Assembly: GCA_900541505.1 (NCBI GenBank)
Contig: UQKK01000005.1
Location: forward strand, 76,763 to 140,762
Length of the DNA: 64,000 nt
From: an uncultured Ruminococcus sp.
GTDB lineage: Bacteria; Bacillota; Clostridia; Lachnospirales; Lachnospiraceae
Reading direction: 5' to 3'
Numbering within the stretch: the stretch's first letter is position 1; the number at the start of each line of letters is the position of its first letter. The notes below the pieces were generated by a model. It ran no database searches. It saw only the letters and a list, made by a program, of their open reading frames with translations, and had not been told where the DNA came from. Shown here piece after piece: positions 51,793-60,334 of the stretch. A program made the translations under genes and the position numbers.

Positions 51793-53112
51793 ATGAAAAC
51801 AGAAACGTATCAATTAAGAAAAGCAGCGCTGCACAATCTCGGCTGCAAAGTGAACGCCTATGAGACAGAGGCAATGCAGGAGATGCTGGAAAAAGCAGGG
51901 TATGAAATCGTGCCTTTTGCGGAAGGGGCGGATGTCTATGTCATCAACACTTGTACGGTCACCAATATCGCGGACAGGAAGTCCCGCCAGATGCTGCACC
52001 GCGCCAGAAAAATGAACCCGGATGCAGTGGTGGTGGCAGCGGGGTGCTATGTGCAGACGCAGGAGATGGACCCCTGCATCGATATCGTCATCGGAAACAA
52101 CAAAAAGAAAGACCTGGTGGCGGTACTCGACGAATATTTTGAGAAAAAGGACGCCTATGTCCGCCCTGCTGTGGAGGAAATCATCGACATCAACCACACC
52201 AAGGAGTACGAGGAACTTAAGGTTTTGAATCCTCAGGAGCATACCCGCGCCTACATCAAGGTCCAGGACGGCTGCAACCAGTTCTGTTCCTACTGTATCA
52301 TTCCCTACGCCAGGGGACGGGTGCGCAGCAGGAAAAAAGAGGATGTGGTGAGAGAGGTTGCGGCTCTCGCACAAAACGGCTATCAGGAGGTGGTACTCAC
52401 GGGCATCCACCTAAGCTCCTACGGGGTGGACAGACCTGAGGAAAAAGAGGACTTGCTCTCCCTGATTCTGGCAGTCCATGAGATTGAGGGCATCAGACGA
52501 ATCCGCCTGGGCTCTTTAGAGCCGCGGATTGTGACAGAGGAATTTGCCCGCACGCTGGCAGGGCTTGAGAAAATCTGTCCCCATTTCCATCTGTCTTTGC
52601 AGAGCGGATGCGATGCCACATTAAAACGGATGAACCGCAGATACACAAGCGGAGAGTACTATGAGAAATGTATGCTCCTTCGGAAATATTTTGATGACCC
52701 GGCACTGACGACAGACGTTATCGTGGGATTTCCGGGGGAGACGCAAGAAGAATTTGAGGCGTCCCGCGCCTTTGTGGAGAAGGTGGGCTTTTACGAGACG
52801 CACATCTTTAAATATTCCAAGCGGGAGGGGACGAAGGCGGCAGCCATGGCAGACCAGGTAAGTGAGCAGGTGAAGGCGCAGCGAAGCGCCATCCTCATTG
52901 CCCTCGGCGAAGCCCACCGCGAAGCGTATATCCGCAGACATTTTGGAAAAGAAGCAGAAGTTCTGATAGAAGAACAGGTGGAGAAGGATGGAAAGAAGCT
53001 CTGGACGGGACATACAAAAGAATATATAAAAATTGCACTAGAAGATGAGAAAAATTTGCAGAATTGTATCATAAAAGTTCAAATTGACAATGATTTGCAA
53101 ATTATTCATTGA
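51793..53112 (+). CDS. mtaB: tRNA (t6A37) methylthiotransferase MtaB
   Basis: A 439-residue radical SAM methylthiotransferase adding a methylthio group to t6A37 of tRNA. The N-terminal UPF0004 domain starts LGCKVNAYETEAM (the MtaB type of motif) and holds three cysteines; the radical SAM cluster uses C161, C165 and C168 (GCNQFCSYC). A C-terminal TRAM domain follows from about residue 375. Length fits (about 430-450). It is an isolated gene; its stop codon overlaps the -35 box of the next promoter. Confidence 0.95.
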   Translation: MKTETYQLRKAALHNLGCKVNAYETEAMQEMLEKAGYEIVPFAEGADVYVINTCTVTNIADRKSRQMLHRARKMNPDAVVVAAGCYVQTQEMDPCIDIVIGNNKKKDLVAVLDEYFEKKDAYVRPAVEEIIDINHTKEYEELKVLNPQEHTRAYIKVQDGCNQFCSYCIIPYARGRVRSRKKEDVVREVAALAQNGYQEVVLTGIHLSSYGVDRPEEKEDLLSLILAVHEIEGIRRIRLGSLEPRIVTEEFARTLAGLEKICPHFHLSLQSGCDATLKRMNRRYTSGEYYEKCMLLRKYFDDPALTTDVIVGFPGETQEEFEASRAFVEKVGFYETHIFKYSKREGTKAAAMADQVSEQVKAQRSAILIALGEAHREAYIRRHFGKEAEVLIEEQVEKDGKKLWTGHTKEYIKIALEDEKNLQNCIIKVQIDNDLQIIH

Positions 53113-53137
53113 ATTTTAAGGGGCGTTATATTAGAAT
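53109..53137 (+). promoter_or_regulatory. Promoter of the ireB-ruvX operon
   Basis: TTGAAT at 53109-53114, a 17-base spacer and TAGAAT at 53132-53137. The resulting 5' leader before ireB would be about 170 bases long with no recognised riboswitch. Confidence 0.65.
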
Positions 53138-53315
53138 TGTAGATAGGGTAGTGGCATTTTTGCCAAAGCGACCGTGCCCGGCGTTACAGTTCTGAAAGAA
53201 AAGCGATAAGTCTTTATACCAGAAGCGGAGCGCCGAAGCATAAGGAATGAACGGAAATTTCTACATGGACGCTGGAGATGACATATACAGATGTACAGGA
53301 AAAGGAGGAGAACCC

Positions 53316-53579
53316 ATGAGCGATTTAAGTAATACCCAATTTTTTCAGGTAGAGCCGGGACCGCAGATTTCCGCGAAAGATATTCTGGAAATCGTGTACA
53401 AGGCTCTTAAGGAGAAGGGATATAATCCGGTCAATCAGATTGTCGGATATATTATGTCCGGTGACCCGACCTATATCACAAGCTACAACGGGGCGAGAAG
53501 CCTGGTTATGAAGGTAGAGAGAGATGAACTGGTAGAAGAGCTGTTAAAAGCGTATATTGAGCACCAGTCCTGGGAATAA
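53316..53579 (+). CDS. ireB: IreB family regulatory phosphoprotein
   Basis: An 87-residue protein of the IreB/UPF0297 family, beginning MSDLSNTQFF with threonine at residue 7, near the site phosphorylated by the Ser/Thr kinase IreK in Enterococcus. The body (KDILEIVYKALKEKGYNPVNQIVGYIMSGDP) is highly typical. I chose ATG 53316 behind aaaggagg. It is followed by ruvX and a DUF1292 gene, the same order as yrzL-yrrK-yrzB in Bacillus. Confidence 0.95.
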   Translation: MSDLSNTQFFQVEPGPQISAKDILEIVYKALKEKGYNPVNQIVGYIMSGDPTYITSYNGARSLVMKVERDELVEELLKAYIEHQSWE

Positions 53580-53585
53580 TCTGTT

Positions 53586-54023
53586 ATGCGGATTATGGGG
53601 CTGGATTACGGCACGAAGACAGTGGGCGTCGCTATCAGTGACGAGCTCTGTCTGACGGCACAGGGGATAGAGACAATTGAGCGGAAGGAAGAGAACAAGC
53701 TGCGCCGCACCCTTGCCAGGATTGAACAGCTGGCGGAAGAATATGAGGTGGAGCGTATCGTTCTTGGGCTTCCTAAACATATGAATAATGATATCGGAGA
53801 GCGCGCGGAGAAGACATTGGAGTTCCGCGATATGCTCGCGCGCCGCACAGGGCTTGAGATTGTGATGTGGGATGAGAGACTGACCACAGTGGCGGCGGAG
53901 CGCACGCTTATAGAGAGCAAAGTAAGACGGGAGAATCGCAAGAAGTATATCGATAAGATTGCGGCAGTCTTCATCCTGCAGGGCTATTTGGATTCACTGT
54001 ATTTGCAGCGCGAAAGAATCTGA
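53586..54023 (+). CDS. ruvX: Holliday junction resolvase-like protein RuvX/YqgF
   Basis: A 145-residue RNase H-fold protein. The N-terminal MRIMGLDYGTKTVGVAISD holds the first catalytic aspartate, GLPKHMNN is typical, and WDERLTTVAAE the later acidic residues. The family was described as a Holliday junction resolvase and has a role in 16S rRNA 5'-end processing. It starts six bases after ireB. Confidence 0.94.
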   Translation: MRIMGLDYGTKTVGVAISDELCLTAQGIETIERKEENKLRRTLARIEQLAEEYEVERIVLGLPKHMNNDIGERAEKTLEFRDMLARRTGLEIVMWDERLTTVAAERTLIESKVRRENRKKYIDKIAAVFILQGYLDSLYLQRERI

Positions 54024-54059
54024 AAAGCGGCAGGAGAGAGGCAGATAAGGGGACCTTAT

Positions 54060-54320
54060 ATGGAAAAGATAAAGTTTGTATTCGGGGATGAGAGCGGAGA
54101 AGCTGAATTTTTTGTGCTGGAGCAGACAAAGATAGGAGGCTCTGTTTACATACTCGTGACAGACTCTCAGGAGGAGGATGCAGAGTGTCTTATCCTGAAA
54201 GAAGTGAGCGCCGGAAAAACGGCGGAGAGCGTCTATGAGATTGTAGACGAGGACAATGAACTTCTGGCGGTTTCAAAGGTATTTGAGGAACTGTTGGAAG
54301 ATGTGAATATTGAAATGTAA
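54060..54320 (+). CDS. DUF1292 domain protein (YrzB-like)
   Basis: An 86-residue, very acidic protein of the DUF1292/YrzB family, with the pattern of short beta strands ILVTDSQEEDAECLILKEV and a closing DEDNELLAVSKVFEELLED. The family has no known function; it nearly always follows ruvX. Its genome position is its main evidence. It starts behind ggagag with a weaker site near 54050. Confidence 0.9.
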   Translation: MEKIKFVFGDESGEAEFFVLEQTKIGGSVYILVTDSQEEDAECLILKEVSAGKTAESVYEIVDEDNELLAVSKVFEELLEDVNIEM

Positions 54321-54382
54321 AATCCCACCAAGGGAGATTTACAATAGATTTACTTACGTGTAAATAAAATGGAGTATCACTG

Positions 54383-54856
54383 ATGGAACAAAGAGAAGTG
54401 CAGGAACTGCTGAAAGCAAAGTTGAAAGAAAAAGGGTTGAAGGTAACCCACCAGAGACTCCTCGTTCTGTCGGTGCTTGCACAGAACGGCGGCAGGCATC
54501 TGACAGCGGAGGATGTCTATGAATTGGTGTCCGAGGATTACCCGGAGATTGGGCTGGCGACAGTTTACCGCGCTTTGCAGCTTCTGTGGGATATGCAGTT
54601 GGTGGACAGAATCAATCTGGATGACGGATGTGTGCGTTATGAGATAGGGCATCTGTTTGAAGGGGCGATGAAACATAATCATCATCATCTGATATGCAGG
54701 ACATGCAAGAAAGTCATTCCTTTTGGAGATGACCTCCTGGACGAGTTGGAGCGCCATATCGAAGAGGCAACCGGATTTCATGTGCTGGACCATGAACTGA
54801 AATTCTACGGACAGTGCAAAGAGTGCAGAAAAAAGGCAAAACCTGCGTGTCTTTGA
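54383..54856 (+). CDS. Fur-family transcriptional regulator (PerR/Zur type)
   Basis: A 157-residue metal-dependent repressor of the Fur family. The winged helix covers residues 12-85 (HQRLLVLSVL and ATVYRALQLL). The structural zinc site has two CxxC pairs, CRTCKK near residue 110 and CKECRK near the end. The regulatory metal region contains HNHHHLIC. It could be a peroxide or a metal (Fe, Zn) sensor; the sequence alone does not decide. It lies between the RuvX cluster and RNase J. Confidence 0.92.
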   Translation: MEQREVQELLKAKLKEKGLKVTHQRLLVLSVLAQNGGRHLTAEDVYELVSEDYPEIGLATVYRALQLLWDMQLVDRINLDDGCVRYEIGHLFEGAMKHNHHHLICRTCKKVIPFGDDLLDELERHIEEATGFHVLDHELKFYGQCKECRKKAKPACL

Positions 54857-54916
54857 GAAAAGAGATATCAGTGAATAAGCAGCTTCCTCCAGGGTTGATG
54901 GAAAGAGGGAGCTTAG

Positions 54917-54936
54917 GTGGGCTTGCCCACTTTGTT
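54917..54936 (+). repeat. Second copy of the short palindrome of 13012
   Basis: Identical in 20 bases to 13012-13031. It stands in the 158-base leader of the RNase J gene. Confidence 0.7.
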
Positions 54937-55014
54937 TGTGTGCGAAGAAAAAGAAAAAACTCCTTTTTATGAAAATGTAAGTGATTACATAAAAAAATTG
55001 GAGGTGTTTGATTT

Positions 55015-56685
55015 TTGAAAAAAGAGAATAAGGGAAAACTGCGTATCATACCGCTGGGCGGTCTTGAACAGATTGGTATGAACATTACGGCATTCGAGTA
55101 TGAGGACAGTATCATCGTGGTGGACTGCGGGCTTGCGTTCCCGGAGGATGACATGCTGGGAATCGACCTCGTGATTCCGGATGTCACTTACTTGAAGGAC
55201 AATGCGGACAAGGTGAAAGGCTTTGTCATCACCCACGGTCACGAGGACCATATCGGGGCACTCCCCTATGTGCTCAAGGAGATAAATCTGCCGATTTATA
55301 CGACAAAGCTGACCATGGGTATCATTGAGAATAAATTAAAAGAGCACAACCTGCTGCGCGGGACAAAGCGCAAAGTCGTGCGCCATGGGCAGTCCATTAA
55401 CCTGGGAAAATTCAGGATTGAATTTATTAAGACGAACCACAGTATCCAGGATGCCTCGGCTCTGGCAATCTATTCCCCGGCGGGGATTGTGGTTCACACC
55501 GGAGACTTTAAAGTGGATTACACGCCGGTATTCGGAGATGCCATTGATTTGCAGCGTTTTGCGGAGATTGGCAAAAAGGGCGTGCTGGCGCTTATGTCAG
55601 ACAGTACGAACGCGGAGCGCAGGGGATTTACCCAGTCCGAGCGGACGGTGGGTATCACCTTTGACCATATTTTCGCGGAGCATCAGAACCGCCGTCTCAT
55701 CATCGCGACTTTTGCATCCAATGTGGACCGTGTACAGCAGATTATAAACTCTGCTTATAAATACGGCAGAAAAGTTGTGGTCGAGGGGCGCAGCATGGTG
55801 AATATCATTTCCACGGCATCCGAGCTGGGATACTTAAATGTCCCGGACAACACCCTCATCGAGATTGACCAGATGAGGAATTATCCGCCGGAGAAGATGG
55901 TGCTCATCACCACAGGAAGCCAGGGAGAATCTATGGCGGCCCTGTCCCGTATGGCGGCGGACGTACACCGCAAGGTGACGATTCAGCCCAACGACACGAT
56001 TATTTTCAGCTCGAATCCTATACCGGGAAATGAGAAATCTGTCTCCCGTGTCATCAATGAACTGTCCGCCAAAGGCGCGGAAGTCATTTTCCAGGATGCC
56101 CATGTATCCGGGCATGCCTGCCAGGAAGAGCTGAAGCTGATATATTCCCTCGTGAAACCGAAATATGCCATCCCGGTGCACGGCGAGTACCGCCATCTGA
56201 AGGCAAATGCGGAAGTGGCGAAATCCCTGGGAATCCCCAAGGAGAATATTTTCATCATTCAGTCCGGGGATGTCCTGGAAGTGAGCGAGGAAGAGGCGAA
56301 GCTGGTAGATAAGGTACACACAGGCGCTATCCTTGTAGACGGTCTGGGAGTCGGAGATGTCGGAAATATCGTGCTCCGCGACAGGCAGCATCTGGCGGAG
56401 GACGGCATCATGATTGTGGTGCTGACATTAGAGCGCAGAACGAACCGCCTGCTGGCGGGACCGGATATCGTATCCCGCGGTTTCGTGTATGTGAGAGAGT
56501 CGGAAGGTCTGATGGAAGAGGCGAGACATGTGGTGTCCGAGGCTCTGGACAAATGTCTGTCCGGAAGGAACACGGACTGGAATAAGATTAAGCTCGTCAT
56601 CCGCGATACCATGAACGACTTTATCTGGAAAAAGACAAAGAGGAAACCTATGGTTATCCCGATTATTATGGATGTGGATGTGTAA
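55015..56685 (+). CDS. rnj: Ribonuclease J
   Basis: A 556-residue metallo-beta-lactamase/beta-CASP ribonuclease, the main 5'-to-3' exonuclease and endonuclease for mRNA turnover in Bacillota. The zinc site HGHEDHIG lies at residues 74-81; later metal ligands and the beta-CASP domain (about 220-350) follow, with VHGEYRHLKAHA-type motif (VHGEYRHLKANA) near residue 387. Length is typical (about 555). It starts at TTG 55015, eight bases after ggaggtg. Two downstream tRNA-modification genes follow without a gap. Confidence 0.96.
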   Translation: MKKENKGKLRIIPLGGLEQIGMNITAFEYEDSIIVVDCGLAFPEDDMLGIDLVIPDVTYLKDNADKVKGFVITHGHEDHIGALPYVLKEINLPIYTTKLTMGIIENKLKEHNLLRGTKRKVVRHGQSINLGKFRIEFIKTNHSIQDASALAIYSPAGIVVHTGDFKVDYTPVFGDAIDLQRFAEIGKKGVLALMSDSTNAERRGFTQSERTVGITFDHIFAEHQNRRLIIATFASNVDRVQQIINSAYKYGRKVVVEGRSMVNIISTASELGYLNVPDNTLIEIDQMRNYPPEKMVLITTGSQGESMAALSRMAADVHRKVTIQPNDTIIFSSNPIPGNEKSVSRVINELSAKGAEVIFQDAHVSGHACQEELKLIYSLVKPKYAIPVHGEYRHLKANAEVAKSLGIPKENIFIIQSGDVLEVSEEEAKLVDKVHTGAILVDGLGVGDVGNIVLRDRQHLAEDGIMIVVLTLERRTNRLLAGPDIVSRGFVYVRESEGLMEEARHVVSEALDKCLSGRNTDWNKIKLVIRDTMNDFIWKKTKRKPMVIPIIMDVDV

Positions 56686-56688
56686 GGT

Positions 56689-57360
56689 ATGATAGTAGAT
56701 GAACGTATCGTGACATTCATCAATTCTCTGGAAACCCAGAATAGCGAAATATTGGAAACAGTGGAAAAGGAAGCTCTGGCGTCTCATGTGCCGATTATAA
56801 GGAAGGAGATGCAGAGCTTCCTTAAAGTCCTTCTGGCGATGCATGCGCCCCGTTCGATTCTGGAAGTGGGCACGGCGGTGGGATTTTCCGCGCTGTTGAT
56901 GAGTGAGTACGCGCCGGCAGACTGCCGGATTACAACGATTGAAAATTATGAAAAACGGATTCCCGCAGCGAGAGAAAATTTCCGCCGTGCGGGGAAGGAA
57001 GGGCAGATTACCCTTATCGAAGGCGATGCCCTGGACGTACTAAAAAAGCTGGAGGGAAGCTATGACTTTATCTTCATGGATGCGGCAAAGGGGCAGTATA
57101 TCCACTATCTGCCGGAAGTGCTGCGGCTTCTTAAGGACGGAGGCGTCCTCGTCTCGGACAATGTCATGCAGGACGGGGAGGTCATAGAGTCGAGATTCGC
57201 TGTAGAGAGGAGGAACCGCACCATCCATGCGAGGATGCGTGAGTATCTCTACGAATTGAAGCATACAGAAGAACTTTTGACATCCATCCTGCCCCTGGGG
57301 GACGGTGTGGCAGTGAGTGTGAAAAAGGGAAAGGAAAAGGAAGATGAACAGACATCCTGA
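56689..57360 (+). CDS. trmR: tRNA 5-hydroxyuridine methyltransferase-type O-methyltransferase
   Basis: A 223-residue SAM-dependent O-methyltransferase of family 3. The SAM motif is ILEVGTAVGFSALLM (about residues 59-73), and the metal-binding acidic residue is in YDFIFMDAAKGQY (about 125-137). The B. subtilis homologue YrrM (TrmR) makes 5-methoxyuridine at the tRNA wobble position. Here it directly precedes a U32 gene as in the yrrM-yrrN-yrrO cluster, which supports that role. It overlaps the U32 gene by 17 bases and starts three bases after RNase J. Confidence 0.88.
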   Translation: MIVDERIVTFINSLETQNSEILETVEKEALASHVPIIRKEMQSFLKVLLAMHAPRSILEVGTAVGFSALLMSEYAPADCRITTIENYEKRIPAARENFRRAGKEGQITLIEGDALDVLKKLEGSYDFIFMDAAKGQYIHYLPEVLRLLKDGGVLVSDNVMQDGEVIESRFAVERRNRTIHARMREYLYELKHTEELLTSILPLGDGVAVSVKKGKEKEDEQTS

Positions 57361-58570
57361 ATTATTGATTCCGGCGAGCAGCCTGGAAGTGTTAAAGACA
57401 GCGGTCGTGTTCGGGGCGGATGCGGTCTATATCGGCGGCGAGGCGTTCGGGCTTCGCGCGAAAGCAAAGAATTTCTCCATGGAGGACATGAAGGAGGGTA
57501 TCGCTTTCGCACACGGACATGGGGTGAAAGTATATGTGACGGCAAATATTCTCGCGCACAATGAGGACCTGCCCGGAGTCAGGGAGTATTTTGAAGAATT
57601 GAAGGAAATCGGACCGGACGCGCTGATTATCTCAGACCCCGGAGTGTTTGACATCGCGAAAGAGGTCTGCCCGGAAATTGAAATTCACATCAGCACCCAG
57701 GCAAATAATACAAATTACGGGACATACCGGTTCTGGCATCGGCAGGGGGCGAGCCGTGTCGTTGCGGCGAGGGAACTGTCATTAAAAGAGTTAAAGGAAC
57801 TGCGGGAAAAGATTCCGAAGGAACTGGAGATAGAGGCATTCGTTCACGGGGCGATGTGTATCTCCTATTCCGGGCGCTGTCTCTTAAGCAATTATTTCAC
57901 AGGAAGGGATGCCAACCGGGGAGCCTGCACTCACCCCTGCCGCTGGAAATACGCGGTGGTGGAGGAGACTCGTCCGGGCGAGTACATGCCTGTCTATGAG
58001 AACGAGCGGGGCACCTATATCTTTAACTCCAAGGATTTGTGTATGATAGAGCATATCCCGGAGCTTATCGATGCGGGGATTGACAGCCTGAAGATTGAGG
58101 GCAGGATGAAGACGGCGCTGTACGTGGCGACAGTGGCGCGGACCTACCGCCGGGCAATCGACGACTACCTGAAGGACCCGAAGCTCTATAAGGAGCATAT
58201 GCCCTGGTATTTAGAGCAGATTTCCAACTGCACATACCGCCAGTTCACCACCGGCTTCTTCTTCGGGAAGCCGGATGAGAATACGCAGATTTACGACAGC
58301 AATACGTATGTGAAGGAGTATACGTATCTGGGAATCGTGGGAGCAAAGGACGGCGGCATGGCACAGATTGAACAGCGCAATAAGTTTTCTGTGGGCGAAA
58401 CCATTGAGATTATGAAGCCGGACGGCAGAAATATTGAAACTGTGGTGGAGCGCATTGTGAATGAGGACGGTGAGGAGCAAAAAAGCGCTCCCCACCCGAA
58501 ACAGAAGCTTTTCGTGCAGTTGGATAAGAGGGCGGAAACGTACGATATTCTGCGGCGGGCGGAGAAATAA
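57344..58570 (+). CDS. U32 family peptidase-like protein, probable tRNA U34 hydroxylation protein
   Basis: A 408-residue member of the U32 group. The family signature is complete: EAFVHGAMCISYSGRCLLSNYFTG (split here around residues 167-190), then the conserved cysteines of RGACTHPCRW. U32 proteins next to trmR (YrrN/YrrO, TrhP) hydroxylate wobble uridine with prephenate in a first step before methylation. Only one U32 gene is present here, against two in Bacillus. No protease activity need be assumed. Confidence 0.9.
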   Translation: MNRHPELLIPASSLEVLKTAVVFGADAVYIGGEAFGLRAKAKNFSMEDMKEGIAFAHGHGVKVYVTANILAHNEDLPGVREYFEELKEIGPDALIISDPGVFDIAKEVCPEIEIHISTQANNTNYGTYRFWHRQGASRVVAARELSLKELKELREKIPKELEIEAFVHGAMCISYSGRCLLSNYFTGRDANRGACTHPCRWKYAVVEETRPGEYMPVYENERGTYIFNSKDLCMIEHIPELIDAGIDSLKIEGRMKTALYVATVARTYRRAIDDYLKDPKLYKEHMPWYLEQISNCTYRQFTTGFFFGKPDENTQIYDSNTYVKEYTYLGIVGAKDGGMAQIEQRNKFSVGETIEIMKPDGRNIETVVERIVNEDGEEQKSAPHPKQKLFVQLDKRAETYDILRRAEK

Positions 58571-58580
58571 ACAGAGGGGA

Positions 58581-59219
58581 CTACTTTTTTTCGTCGTCCT
58601 CTTTAAAGAATTTCCTCAGCTTTTCGATGGCGCTCTTTTCAATCCTGGAAACGTAGGAACGGGAAATGCCAAGCTGTCTGGCGATTTCCCGCTGCGTATA
58701 TTCTTCTCCATTGTAGAGTCCATATCTCATTTTCAGAACGAGCTTTTCCCTGGCGGAGAGCTCGTTTTCTACTTTTTCATAGAGCTTCTGGATGTTTTCC
58801 TTGAGATAGACTTTCTCCGGGACATCAAATTCTTTTGTTTCGATGATGTCATAGAGTTTGATTTCGTTGCCCTCGCGGTCTGTTCCTATGGGTTCGTAGA
58901 GGGAAATCTCCTTGCTGGTCTTCTTTTTTGCCCGCAGGTGCATGAGGATTTCGTTTTCCACGCACCGCGAGGCGTACGCTGCCAACCGGTTTCCCTTGTC
59001 GGGATTGAAGGTCACCACCGCCTTGATAAGACCGATGGTGCCGATGGAGATGAGGTCCTCGGGGTCTTCATCGAGATACTGGTATTTCTTAATGACATGT
59101 GCAACGAGGCGCAGATTTCTTTCGATTAAGATGTGCTTTGCCTGAAGGTCTCCTTCTGTGTATTTCTGGATGTAATATTTTTCTTCCGAAGGAGTGAGGG
59201 GATTGGGAAATGATTTCAA
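58581..59219 (-). CDS. sigK: Sporulation RNA polymerase sigma factor sigma-K
   Basis: A 212-residue sigma-70 family factor of the mother-cell late sporulation type. Region 2 has LRLVAHVIKKYQYLDEDPEDLISIGTIGLIKAV, and region 4 has YTQREIARQLGISRSYVSRIEKSA. With the TTG start at 59219 the protein begins MKSFPNPLTPSEE, with agaggtg six bases upstream; an ATG at 59240 would add seven residues but has no ribosome-binding site. Either way the long pro-sequence of Bacillus pro-sigma-K is absent, and the gene is not split by a skin element. Confidence 0.9.
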   Translation of the reverse strand: MKSFPNPLTPSEEKYYIQKYTEGDLQAKHILIERNLRLVAHVIKKYQYLDEDPEDLISIGTIGLIKAVVTFNPDKGNRLAAYASRCVENEILMHLRAKKKTSKEISLYEPIGTDREGNEIKLYDIIETKEFDVPEKVYLKENIQKLYEKVENELSAREKLVLKMRYGLYNGEEYTQREIARQLGISRSYVSRIEKSAIEKLRKFFKEDDEKK

Positions 59220-59365
59220 GAGAAGCACCTCTGAGCGCATTTGATATAGTTTATGAGAAAACGCTCTATTTTGTGCTTTTCCAAGGAAAAGAAGGACGGT
59301 GTAACTGTTCGCAGGTACCTGTGAACAGTAATGGGACTTCTCCGCATGTCTGTCTGCTTAAAGGA

Positions 59366-60076
59366 TTAAAAATATTCCAGAAAATGTTTCAGCTTTACAT
59401 ACTGCTCAAAATTTATGGATATTTTCCCTTTGACAGCATCAAAATATTTCTGCTCTCTGAGTGTGCGTATCGCCCGTTCCAGTGTTTTGATATTCATGCC
59501 CAATTCTTCTTCCATCCATTCGTGGGTGCGGGGAATGATGACAGAGTTTTTCGCTTTCGGATTGGATGCCGCGATATCGGGCATCATCTGCTCATATGTA
59601 CGCACAAGATAATCCGCCAGGACATAGGTGGGCGGATAGAACATGTTCAGACCATTGTTGTAGGAGGAGCGGTAGAGCTTCGCCGCTACATGGGAAGCGA
59701 CTTTGCGCAGGATGACCGGGTCGCTGTAAAGCCACGCTTCGGCTTTCCCTCGCGGCAGATAGACTACGGTGGAGGGCGTGACAGCCTGGATGGTGACGGA
59801 GGTGGTTTCCTTGTTTGCAAGGATGGTCACTTCCCCGATGAAGTCAATAGGCTTATTGCTCTCAATCATGAAAACCTTGCCGTTTTTTAATTGATTTACC
59901 ACACGGTTCTCCCCTTCTGCCACAATGCCGAAATAGGGCAGCTCGGTATTCTTATGGTGAATGATATCCCCGGAGGCGTAGGTTTTCACAAACGCAAGAG
60001 AGCGCAGCGGGGCAGGCATGGTGGATGTATAATCGCGAAGAGCCGGAACTTTCTTTTCTAATTCTTCCAGAGTCAT
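59366..60076 (-). CDS. Crp/Fnr-family transcriptional regulator
   Basis: A 236-residue regulator with an N-terminal cyclic-nucleotide-binding-like beta barrel (about residues 20-130) and a C-terminal helix-turn-helix (MEEELGMNIKTLERAIRTLRE, about 180-200). There are no cysteines at the FNR iron-sulphur positions and the cAMP-binding Arg/Thr pair is not obvious, so the ligand is unknown. It is divergent from the DUF3100-amidohydrolase operon, and an inverted repeat lies between them, so it probably controls that operon. Sigma-K follows on the same strand, but it is a separate unit. Confidence 0.9.
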   Translation of the reverse strand: MTLEELEKKVPALRDYTSTMPAPLRSLAFVKTYASGDIIHHKNTELPYFGIVAEGENRVVNQLKNGKVFMIESNKPIDFIGEVTILANKETTSVTIQAVTPSTVVYLPRGKAEAWLYSDPVILRKVASHVAAKLYRSSYNNGLNMFYPPTYVLADYLVRTYEQMMPDIAASNPKAKNSVIIPRTHEWMEEELGMNIKTLERAIRTLREQKYFDAVKGKISINFEQYVKLKHFLEYF

Positions 60077-60148
60077 GAGTTCAAATCTCCCTCCAAGGTT
60101 TTGTTTAAGTTGAGGTCTTAAAAGCAGAAACTGTTCAAATCTTATAAA

Positions 60149-60161
60149 CTTGTAACAAGTA
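60149..60161. promoter_or_regulatory. Perfect palindrome, possible Crp-family operator
   Basis: ACTTGTaACAAGT (six-base arms, one-base centre) lies between the Crp-type gene and the DUF3100 operon. Its partly symmetric AT-rich flanks extend it. It is a candidate binding site for the divergently encoded regulator. Confidence 0.5.
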
Positions 60162-60288
60162 TAACAAAATATGCCACAAAATTAAAATGATTTATTGAAA
60201 AAATTATAGAAATCCCCTCATATGTCCTTTTTGAAATCTGCCAATGACTGGTAAAATATGCATACAAAACAACAGAAAAATAAAAGAA

Positions 60289-60314
60289 ACTGTACAAAAT
60301 GTTGAAAGTACAGT
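60289..60314 (+). promoter_or_regulatory. Inverted repeat just before the DUF3100 gene
   Basis: ACTGTAC and GTACAGT (seven-base arms, 12-base spacer) lie next to the ribosome-binding site of the 60335 gene. It could be an operator or an RNA hairpin in the leader. Confidence 0.45.
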
Positions 60315-60334
60315 GAGAATGGGAGGCAGATATC

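Noticed and set aside
53160..53315. T-box or other known riboswitch in the ireB leader
   Set aside because: No T-box sequence or terminator hairpin was found; the leader is long but shows no known motif.
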